Assembly: GCA_028565635.1 (NCBI GenBank)
Contig: JAOXYB010047724.1
Location: 1 to 26,824 of the forward strand
Direction: 5' to 3'
Length of the DNA stretch: 26,824 nt
Source of the DNA: Phoronis ovalis
Taxonomy: Eukaryota; Phoronida; Phoronidae
Shown here: in pieces, positions 1-8,481 of the stretch
Position numbering within the stretch: position 1 is the stretch's first letter
Layout: every line of letters begins with the position of its first letter
Notes under the pieces: generated by a model
Database searches by the model: none
What the model saw: only the letters and a program-made list of their open reading frames with translations
What the model was told of the DNA's origin: nothing
Made by a program: the position numbers and the translations under genes

Positions 1-23
1 ATATACATACATACATACATACA

Positions 24-54
<31 letters not shown>

Positions 55-75
55 GCACACACATACACATATAAT
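1..75. repeat. (CATA)n microsatellite
   Basis: A near-perfect CATA tetranucleotide tract covers positions 1-52, grading into ATGCACACACATACACATATA. It lies in the intron just upstream of the first visible exon, and 76-204 shows nothing else. Confidence 0.95.
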
Positions 76-204
76 ATATATATCTAATATCAATCCTGAC
101 AACGATGACAACTGTATAATATAAAATACTTCTGTTCACTGCAGCTTCGATTTCATTATCCCTAAAATGCAGGCAAATAATTTGAATGTAAACAATTTTT
201 CTAG

Positions 205-292
205 GTTGGGAACTTGCTCAATGTGGAGGTTTTTGCCGTAGAAGTTTTAATTATGATGCTACCTGGGAAGAGGCTCTAGCCACCTGTGAGAG
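205..292 (+). CDS. Exon: first visible part of the C-type lectin domain
   Basis: The acceptor is tttttctag at 196-204 and the donor is gtaagc at 293. The exon enters with two bases of a split codon and leaves in phase 2. It encodes residues 1-28, including NYDATWEEALATCE, the alpha-helix signature of a C-type lectin-like domain: an aromatic residue, then T-W-E-E-A, then the first canonical cysteine (C27). Two further cysteines (C6, C10) lie upstream, as in long-form CTLDs with an N-terminal disulfide. The exon that starts the domain, and the gene's 5' end, lie upstream of the window. Its identity is certain only because the next exon completes the motif. Confidence 0.85.
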
Positions 293-426
293 GTAAGCCA
301 TTTTGGAAAACGCTTTGCATACTTTTCATTCCTTGATTTACCTAAATTTTGAGCAAGTGTATTGACACTTTGGTCTGGATTGTATTCAAACTTTCCTAAG
401 CAACTCAACATGTATTTTTTAATACT

Positions 427-1316
427 TATTTTTATGCCCATCACTATGTATAGTGACATTTTTGGTTGTGCAAAACACTTTCTTTGTCTTGCAATAACAG
501 CTTCAGTTTTTATGGCCGATCAGCTTTACATTTGGTACAGGGTAAATGTAGGTCAAAGTGCATGTTGGCAATTTTGTCCTGGATCACTTCTAATATGGCC
601 GACTGGGGGCCATGTTTGTTCCCGAGAACACATGTCACGTTTTGCGTATTTAAAAAAAAAGCATTTGCTGGACGATTCAAAGGAGGATTCACGAAGGCCA
701 TAGGTTGGGGGCATATTAGGCTAAGTATCATTATAAACTGAAATGACCTTGAGAAGTGAGTCAAATGCCGACACGAATCTTCGACATTTTTACGTTGTGC
801 GTAATACTTTTTTGTCTCGACAATTGCTTCAGTTTTTATTTGATCAGCTTTATATTTGGTACAGGGCAGGTAAATATCAAAATACAGGTCAGCTATAATT
901 TTGCCCTTGATCACTTCTAATATTTAAAGGTGGATTCATGAAGGCCATAGTTTGATGGGTGTATTAGGCTAGGTGACAGTGGGTCAAATGCTAACATGAA
1001 TCTATATAATGTTCTTGTGGCTGTACGTCACAATAACAGCTTCAGTATTTATCTGGTAATTAAGCTTCATATATACTACAGAGTAAGTATAGGTCAAATG
1101 TAATTTTAACCCGGATTACTTTCAATATGGCTGACTAGCGGCCATATTTATTTCCAAGAGGGCACATCATGTTGCGCCACTTTCCAGAGAGACGAAACAT
1201 TCATTGGATGATTTTAAGGTGAGTGATTCAATACAGCGAGCGATCGCTTTAAAACTACTTCGCAGTGATGGGCATCTGTCTGCAAAAGCAGACGTTTTTG
1301 TCTGCAAAAGCAGACG
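427..1316. repeat. Interspersed repeat family, copy A, with inverted ends and internal subrepeats
   Basis: The left end contains ATGCCCATCACT (434-445) and the right end its exact inverse AGTGATGGGCAT (1264-1275). Just past the right end lie two tandem hairpins. Between them a subunit recurs about three times from 486, 812 and 1030: aataacagcttcagttttta, tttggtacaggg-taa, ggtcaaa, aatatggccgactg-ggccat and ttcccaag in order, with the second unit incomplete. No protein-coding remnant is recognised. The same text recurs in copies B and C, so this is a dispersed family. I cannot place it in a known transposon superfamily. Confidence 0.8.
1278..1315. repeat. Two tandem perfect hairpins at the end of repeat copy A
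   Basis: GTCTGCAAAAGCAGAC (6-bp stem, AAAA loop) occurs at 1278-1293 and again at 1300-1315, separated by gttttt. Copy B ends in a related hairpin, gtctga-aaaaa-tcagac, at 16172-16188. The structure is therefore part of the repeat family's terminus. Confidence 0.9.
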
Positions 1317-1799
1317 TTTTGTTATCAATTATCTGATTGGCCTATATTCAAAGACAGGCAAAAGTTTTGACAATGCATATCCCAGCAAACATGCACAAGT
1401 TGGGCCGATATTGTTGCACGTATGCAGTTATATTGACCCAACACTGGTTACCAACATGGGGCTCATATAATTCTGCTAATTGGCTCAACGTACATAGCTA
1501 ACAACATAATACAGCTTGGTAAGCACTCAATGGCTAAAATCATGAAGAAAGAAATGCCACAATTTTGGACAAAAGGACCCTTTGTATATAACAGATTGTA
1601 GTAATTAGCTAAAACCATACCTAGCTTGTTGTAAGCACCAGAGGCTGAAAACATTATGCCCTATTGTAAGCAGTGTCTCTTGAAAAACATACTATTGATT
1701 GGCAAGCATACTTATAACTGTGTTTCATTATGTTGTTGAGAAAAACTTTGTATTTTTATTTCTTGGTCATCAACAAAATGTAAATATTTCTTTTTTAAG

Positions 1800-1936
1800 T
1801 TATGGTGGGACCCTAGCAACAGCACCAGATTATAGCACACATTCGTACATTGGTGACCTATTCTTAAGAAACTACCATGGATTCAGAAATGGTGTAGTAT
1901 CTAGATATAGACGTAGACAACAAAACTTCTGGATAG
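1800..1936 (+). CDS. Exon: C-type lectin domain, central part
   Basis: The acceptor is ttcttttttaag ending at 1799 and the donor is gtatgt at 1937. The exon enters in phase 2 and leaves in phase 1. Joined to the previous exon it reads C-E-S-Y-G-G-T-L-A-T, the typical CTLD segment after the first cysteine. It then runs to FWIG (residues 71-74 with the split glycine, codon 75), the conserved W-I-G core strand. An R-Y-R-R-R-Q-Q basic patch lies just before it. The exact motif continuity across the intron supports both splice sites. Confidence 0.9.
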
Positions 1937-2649
1937 GTATGTACATGGCATCATTAGTTTCAATCATTACTCCAGACTGCTATTTTATAACCTTGAAATT
2001 CATCTTTGCGCAATATAAATTTAGTTTGTTTGATTGATATTGTTAGGCATACCAATATAATACAATATTCTTTGATATACTGTAATTAATTGCTCTATAG
2101 CTACTACATATTGATTTATATCTAATTCTTGCTATGAATGTAGAAATTTTCAGTAAATATCTGTGACTTTAAAATGTTGCTTTGTGACTTTAAAATATTG
2201 TTTTATACCTTGAATTCATTGATGTATTTGATGAAACAAAATAATATGAACAAAGTAATAACAAAACTTTCATACAAGCCATATACCCCTGAGCAGTAAT
2301 AAGACTCGGAATCACCGTTTCACTATAAAGCCATGCAGTGGGAGTCATGTCTATATGAGCCAGTTGAGAAATTATCATGCTAATTATGAAGCAAACATCT
2401 ACGCAATCAGAAGCAAACTAGTATCAAATTGCTTATTAAAAAGTCAAAATCAAAGCGATGATATCTTGGCTGGATGAAGTTATCAAAATATCAAGAAACA
2501 TCATGCATTCTAAATTATGTTTGTATCATACATTTATTGGTAAACGATGTCATGCAAGTGTGCTTATAAATAGGTAGGCAATATCATGTCGTATTTGCTA
2601 CAACCCTTGTTGCTAATAGCAATATACCATTACATCTTCCGTGGTCTCT

Positions 2650-3030
2650 CAGTACAAAGCTTTAAGAACAAATAAATGTAGGTGCAAAACTACCTATTTT
2701 TTAAAAAAGTATGTGTAATTTTTGAATTCAAGCAATGTTTATGCAAAATTCTGGCAATGGTGACCCTTAGTAGTACATATGTGAAGTAATTTCCTTTATA
2801 CAACTGTTTAAAATGGCAAGAATTTAGTTATTTCAATACCCAGTACAAGGCTTTAAGGACAAATAAATGTTGGTGCAAAACTATTTTTAAAAATTATGTG
2901 TTGTATTTAAATTCAACCATTGTTTATGTAAACTTCTGCCAAAATGGCAACCCTTTAGCAGCACATACATAAAGTAATATCCTTTGTATAACTGTTTAAA
3001 GTGACGAATTTAAATTATTCCTGTACCCAC
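2650..3030. repeat. Two-copy tandem duplication, period about 191 bp
   Basis: The first copy starts at 2650 with cagtacaaagctttaag and the second at 2841 with cagtacaaggctttaag. Both then carry aacaaataaatg, ggtgcaaaacta, gtttatg, ggcaa-ccctt-agcagcacata-like text and ataactgttta at the same spacing. The copies differ by scattered substitutions and small indels, so the duplication is not recent. No coding content is visible. Confidence 0.8.
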
Positions 3031-3330
3031 TATAGATTATGGCTTGTGGAATGCTGAGATCACTGAACTAAGCATCCTCATACAGCCACAACTAAACTAA
3101 TAAAAATTAGTCTAAAATCTGCTTATTTTGTGGTACTTTCTTGGTATTTTTTGCACAAGGTGCTAATTAAAAAAAATAAACTAATAATTTAGTGCTGCCC
3201 ATAATTAATCAACATTACGACTATATCAAATAATACTGCATTATTATTATTGGTGGATAATGCTTGCAAATATTGATACTTTGGAGGTGTGCATGGACAT
3301 GGAGGACAGCCAATTTTATACAACTACTAA

Positions 3331-3741
3331 TACACCACCCAGTCTGAATAAATCCATCCGTTAAGTGTTCCAAACCTTCTCAACTAATGTATGGGCCTAA
3401 CCATAGTCCATTTTTGTTTATTATCTCGAAAAGCAGAAGAACGATAATCCCTTTATTTATATATAAAGTGCCCATGAAAGTCATGACACCAATCAAATTG
3501 CAGCTTACAATAATAGGTATAACAGTGGACTAAGTGGGTTGCTTGTAAAATAGGTTGATCACACAGAGAGAAAGGCTTGTCTCGGTTGGGCACAAGTTGG
3601 GTCAAAAGTTTAAAGACGTATTTATTTCGTTCTTGTCTTAAGTTGCAGGAATGTACTGACCATTGACTGTGATTAAGCCCAGATGTTAGTTGAGAAGGTA
3701 TGGAATACTAACAAATGGATTTATTCAGACTGTACGCCACC
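3331..3741. mobile_element. Non-autonomous DNA transposon (MITE) with about 70-bp terminal inverted repeats
   Basis: The element is 3340-3732 (393 bp). Its left end CAGTCTGAATAAATCCAT is repeated exactly as the inverse at the right end, and the inverted match continues to about 3409 on the left and 3662 on the right with some mismatches and one gap. It is flanked by TACACCACC (3331-3339) and TACGCCACC (3733-3741), a 9-bp target-site duplication with one mismatch. The roughly 250-bp interior has no open reading frame of note. Long TIRs with a 9-bp duplication recall Mutator-like elements; an 8-bp hAT-type duplication is also possible. Confidence 0.8.
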
Positions 3742-6105
3742 TTAAAAATAAATCATCAAATAATAATAGTTTCAGAATAGAACCATTATCAGTGAACTAC
3801 AGTTTATATTAAATTTTTTAAGGCTTACACCTATAAAAATGGCATAGCTAAAAATTTGTTTGAATTACATGACATGGCTGATTTATTGTATAAAATTGAA
3901 AATCTACAATTGTATATTAGTTAAGAAATAAACAGTAAAGTATATTACTACTGTTATATAATAATATACTTTATGACTATATGAGCTAAAAAATGAGAAT
4001 ACAAATTTAAAGTAATATAGCTCAGGTACATTAACTCACACCACATACTGTAGCTGTGCCCTAAGCTTTAAATAGTACAAGTAAGTGGCCATTGGTCACC
4101 AAAAAAATTATTAAAATTGCCTCTTGATAGAACCGCCAACTACATAAAGAAGTGTCAATTTTTGATTCTAATTTGTTTTTCAAAACCTGAAAACTCCAAA
4201 AACGTTTGGTAGGAATCTTCGGATAATTGCCAAATTATCAAAGAAGTGTGTACAAGAATACTAACAAAATATGGCATGCTAATGAATTTTTCCTGTGCGT
4301 TTTATCTATTATAATAGTCATCAGTATTAAATACTGTTTTAAACATCGGATATCAACCCGCCAACGACCAACTTTATTGATGCCTTACTTTGCAGAATCC
4401 TGGAAGCAATAAACCAAATCGCTGTAAAACATCATAAATCCCACTAACGCACTGACTGTATTAAATGGACAAGCTTATAATAAACGAATAACAATTGAAT
4501 CATGTTTGAGAAATATGTGCATGATCGCCATTTTATCTTTTGTCCTCCTGAAATATCTATACTACTGAATCTCGAGTATCCATCCGAATTCTGTCACTCT
4601 GTCCTTCTGTCCACTAAATATCTTCAAAACTATTACATGTAGAATCATGGTCTTTTCACACATCGTAGGTATCGATGGCTCGGGTTCCTCGAATTTTGGG
4701 GTCAATTGGTCAAAGGTATCATATTTAATGGAGCATTTTTGAACCTCTTGCATATCTTGTTATTTTTTGCCTGTGAGAGTCACGTGAACTTAGCCTTACG
4801 TGACCTACATCTCTGTGCATGCGAACATCGAGAGTAATTACCAATATAAAAAACATACTGAATTACTTCTTTTGACGTTTGTTCAATTTTCAAAACTATT
4901 ATGGCTTGGTACATTTGATACTGGATAAATATTTGATGCTGGGTTAATATTTGATACAGGTAAAAGGTAATGGGGTAAACTAAAAAAAAGGAAATTTTGA
5001 CAAGTTATAACTAAATAAGGTTTAAACGCCCGAAAGGGACTGCGGTCAGTCTAATTTATAATGTGCTGGGGAGAGGAGAAAAGAATTGTTAGACCGGTCA
5101 TTTATATTGTTATGTTGTTGTATTGTTGTACGTGTTAAATGACTGTTATAAAGTCCGGAGGTATGTTAACTGTAGTGCTCAATGAACATTATTTAAAAGT
5201 AAACGCTTTATTTTCTGCATATCTTATTTATCCCTTTTCAAACTCCAGACGGCCCAATTAGATAGCTGCTCAAATTTTTTGTAACTCTCATTATTGCCCG
5301 TAATTTTACAGGTATCGGCTAGTTCTATAAAAAGCCAATCAAATTCTGTGGTGTTTGTACATAACATCTTGACAAAAGATGGAGAGTTTTATGATGAAAT
5401 ATTAGAATGCTAAATTTATGAGTTTCACATGTGTATTAGCAAGAATACTATGAAGTTGTAAAAGAATACATTAATGCCACAGAGAAGTTCAGTATATTTC
5501 AAAAATAAACTTTAATAGTTAAAATTTTAAAGAGGAACTCTGCAAAGGATCTCATTGCCCTAATTCACAAACTCAGACATGAATATACATGTAGATGGAT
5601 TCTCTAGACATAGTTATAGCTTTGCTATTGATATGCAGAAATAGTGTTGTATTTTTGTAATAAATTTAATATTTGATATTTGCAATACAGATGCTTTAAC
5701 ATTTGTTTTCTTATGAAACATCAAGGGATTAGTATAGAATAATAAGTTTATAACCAAAGCTTTTAAAGTACACAAGTATATTGTTATAATATATGTTACA
5801 TTTCTGGTGCTACACTCAGAACCAGCAACCAAGATATAGCTAGTTGTCTGGAGAGGCACTCATGTTTTTTTAAATATATGGTTGTGTCAAGATTAAATGG
5901 CAACAAGTCAGAGACCAAAATATTATACTTCACCTATTATAAACGGATTGTAAGAACTTGTATGACCGAGGCTGTGCTGCAAGTGAATTTAGCACAATTG
6001 CAACATTGTTGTATATTATTCCTTCAACATTGTAAGATTTTATTACCATTAATTTATAATTAACATGTTCAGTATAATTAAAATATTTTTTTCCATGTAA
6101 TTTAG

Positions 6106-6204
6106 GTTGTCAGTGCCGAAGTCGAAGATATTGTAACTGGGCATCTGGTGCATCTGTCTCCGTATATGTTGGTCAATGGGGTGTAGGCGAGCCATCTTAC
6201 ACCG
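6106..6204 (+). CDS. Exon: C-type lectin domain, calcium/sugar-site loop
   Basis: The acceptor is tgtaatttag ending at 6105 and the donor is gtgggt at 6205. The exon is phase 1 to phase 1, 99 nt. It encodes residues 75-107 and contains W-G-V-G-E-P-S. The E-P-S tripeptide (103-105) sits where classic mannose- or galactose-binding CTLDs carry EPN or QPD. The segment starts with a cysteine-rich stretch, C-Q-C-R-S-R-R-Y-C (76-84), adding three cysteines beyond the canonical four. These may form an extra loop disulfide. Confidence 0.9.
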
Positions 6205-6857
6205 GTGGGTTTGAATTACATTAATTTTACAACTAAAATCTGTCCTTTATAGTGCACTCCTAATCATTTTATGTGCTAGTTCATGTCCAAATTCCAGATT
6301 GTTTGATTAGATATGTATAACTATTTCCAAATTAACAGTTCAAAGGCAAATTTTTGACTTTTCCCAAATGCTTTTCATTAAATATTATCTCAAATCTCAG
6401 ATTTATTTTGATAGGATATTTGTATAACTATTTCAAAATAAATAGTTCAAACGCATATTTTTTACTTTCTCTTCCCTAATGCTTTTTAGCAAATTTAATT
6501 TCCCTGTTTTGCTTTATTTTCAATAAATGATTATTGATATTTATTGGAGGATGCCGCATTATTGGGTGTAAATTTCCAGGATTTTGTTTAATTGTTTTAT
6601 AAATTTCTAGGATTATTATTAATAATTTTTACTGTAGGATATATTTTTGGAATACAGTTTTTACTATTGGATAAATATTTTTTACCTTGGACCTCACAAC
6701 CGCACCAAGTTTTTTGACAAGTGCATCCTCGGGCCCCACATAATGTTTGGAATCTGTTATTTAATTTCCTGCCTTTTTGACCGTTGAATTACCGAAGAGT
6801 AATATATGTGTTTCATCTATACTTAGTAGTATATTTTTACAAATTGGCACTTTACAG
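6205..6857 (+). other. Intron containing a two-copy tandem duplication
   Basis: Two diverged copies lie at about 6288-6390 and 6391-6489 (period about 103-107 bp). They share tgtataactatttc, agttcaaa and aatgctttt at matching spacing. The remainder of the intron, 6490-6857, is AT-rich with nothing recognisable. Confidence 0.6.
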
Positions 6858-7073
6858 GTACCTGTATTGGTATAGACTATTATGTACGTTCTCGCCCTGT
6901 GTGGATAATTCTAAACTGTAACGAACAAAGACCTTTTGTCTGTGAAAAGCGTGCTACCCGAAAATGTCGTGGTACAAAGATAAAATGTGATGATCATAGT
7001 AGATGTTACAGACCAAGACAGAAATGTGATGGTCGCTACAATTGTGCTGATGGGTCCGATGAAGTTGGCTGTG
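6858..7073 (+). CDS. Exon: end of C-type lectin domain plus LDLa module
   Basis: The acceptor is ctttacag ending at 6857 and the donor is gtgtgt at 7074. The exon is 216 nt, phase 1 to phase 1. Residues 108-137 close the CTLD: C110, W123, C128 and the terminal Q-R-P-F-V-C-E (C136). Residues 144-179 are a complete LDL-receptor class A module with six cysteines spaced C-x6-C-x5-C-x6-C-x5-C-x8-C and the calcium-cage motif C-D-G...C-A-D-G-S-D-E. The W-N-D calcium-binding triplet of sugar-binding CTLDs is W-I-I here, so calcium-dependent sugar binding looks lost. The LDLa calcium ligands are intact. Confidence 0.95.
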
Positions 7074-7794
7074 GTGTGTATTTGTTATGATCTTGTTAAT
7101 AGATTTGTCTCTGGTAGTAATGGTATGTAGACTGTATAAGCAAGTAATCATAAAATACTCCATTAATTCTTGGATTATAGTAATTTCTAATGGCAAATTC
7201 AGTATCTGACACTGGAGTACTTACGACAATCATCAAGCATGCACATGCATTAGAAATATCAATATACAACAACAGTATGTATGTTTGAAGTTTTGTGAAA
7301 ACAGTTCATATTAATACAATAATTAATCATTTCTTTCTAAGCTTGTAAAGTAATATTGGATATACCGTAAGTAACAATACTTGAAATTGATGTAGATTCT
7401 CTTTAAATTAAAATTCGACCTGACTGATCCAAACAGTAGATTTCACTATCTCGTAACTCTTTTCCCCTACAAGCTCAGAAAAGGCTCAAATTACAGAAAT
7501 AATTACACAGCCTATTAGTCACTTATTACCATGCTGCTTTACTTCTAATGATGGGGGTAAATATTATGTGTCTATTTGTACGTAACTGTATTTTGTTACC
7601 TTCTGTGTTGCTAACTGTATCAGCCTCTGATGGCTGCATGATTTGAAAAGGGTACAATGACTAGCTTCTCTGGCTTTAATACAGTTTCTGTAAAGTTAGT
7701 TGTGTTTTTTTATATGATTTTGTATTAAACCGTTGTTAATTAATACTATCTATAAAGAAACTGAAGATTTGCCTTGGAATAAATTTTATTGTAG
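7074..7794 (+). other. Intron, nothing recognisable
   Basis: About 720 bp of AT-rich sequence between the LDLa and CUB1 exons. I see no repeat, RNA gene or plausible exon. Confidence 0.6.
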
Positions 7795-7922
7795 TATGTG
7801 GAGGTGATCAAACAGGGACATGGGGTATGATTACCTCACCAAATTATCCATCACGATATTATAATAACAATGATTGTTTGTGGCGTATTGAAGGACCTGA
7901 GGGATCCAGGATTACTCTAACG
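7795..7922 (+). CDS. Exon: first half of CUB domain 1
   Basis: The acceptor is ttttattgtag ending at 7794 and the donor is gtatgt at 7923. The exon enters in phase 1 and leaves in phase 0. It encodes residues 180-222, opening with V-C-G-G and continuing through the hallmark I-T-S-P-N-Y-P-S-R-Y and D-C-L-W-R-I of CUB domains. It ends in the strand R-I-T-L-T just before the phase-0 intron. CUB modules are beta-sandwich protein-interaction domains in complement proteases, developmental proteins and adhesion proteins. Confidence 0.95.
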
Positions 7923-8273
7923 GTATGTACATATAAAATTAAACATAAAACATAAATTCAATCTTCACATCAGGGTATAACTTTATGCACAATCACATCA
8001 CGGTATAACTTTATACACAATCTTCTCATCAGGGTATAACTTTATACACACTAGCTTTATAATCCTGCCAGAGAATTTACCGAATGTTTAAAAGTTGATT
8101 CAAGAATTCACTTGTAGTTATAGACCCACGATTGTCTACCAACAGAAAAGCTTGAAAACCTTCATACTGTGTCACTGCTTTTATCTACCATTTTATAATG
8201 CGTTTTAATCATCATTGATTGAAAAAATTAAATAAATAATAAAAATGTAATGAGATATTGTGTTCTTTTGCAG
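7923..8273 (+). other. CUB1 internal intron with three short tandem repeats
   Basis: Three copies of a roughly 30-bp unit, catca-ggtataactttat-cacaa-like, occur at about 7964-8052 (ggtataac at 7973, 8002 and 8033). Nothing else recognisable is seen in the intron. Confidence 0.7.
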
Positions 8274-8481
8274 TTTCATACATTCGACCTGGAATGTTAT
8301 TATTATGGCGTATCTGATTATGTGGAAGTGTGCGATTCTGGAAGTTCCAGTTCAACATGTACGAAATATGAATGCAATACTGTACCACCTGAATTTACCA
8401 GTACAGGAAATTTACTTATTGTGAAGTTCCACACTGATTTCAGTATTCAAAGAACAGGTTTCAATGCCACTTGGCATGCAG
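8274..8481 (+). CDS. Exon: second half of CUB domain 1
   Basis: The acceptor is ttcttttgcag ending at 8273 and the donor is gtatga at 8482. The exon enters in phase 0 and leaves in phase 1. It encodes residues 223-291 with S-D-Y-V-E-V-C-D, matching the usual Y-D-Y-V-E-V-Y-D-G strand, and G-N-L-L-I-V-K-F-H-T-D plus T-G-F-N-A-T. An N-glycosylation sequon (NAT) lies near the end at residue 286. The half-domain has four cysteines (ECYYY, EVCDS, STCT, YEC), more than the usual two. Confidence 0.95.

Larger units (their letters stand above)
293..1799 (+). other. Intron within the C-type lectin domain
   Basis: This phase-2 intron of about 1.5 kb is mostly filled by repeat copy A (about 427-1316). 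The rest, 1317-1799, is AT-rich and shows no exon, RNA gene or clear repeat. Open frames here, including a minus-strand one at 510-914, track the repeat and are not supported as genes. Confidence 0.7.
1937..6105 (+). other. Large intron (about 4.2 kb) in the lectin domain
   Basis: This phase-1 intron holds a two-copy 191-bp tandem duplication (2650-3030) and a long-TIR element (3331-3741). The stretches 1937-2649 and 3742-6105 are AT-rich. I see no exon, RNA gene or recognisable mobile element there. Short open frames at 4227-4412, 4562-4753, 5614-5859 and 5878-6063 have no domain signature or splice context. Confidence 0.65.

Noticed and set aside
510-914. Minus-strand open frame of 134 codons with a repeated L-P-C-T-K-x-K-A-D peptide
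   Set aside because: It lies wholly within repeat copy A, and the repeated peptide simply reflects the DNA subunits. There is no domain, and copies B and C do not keep the frame open.
4562-4753. Minus-strand 63-codon open frame ending near a GC-richer stretch
   Set aside because: I recognise no domain, splice sites or promoter. It could be a transposon remnant, but nothing in the sequence shows it.
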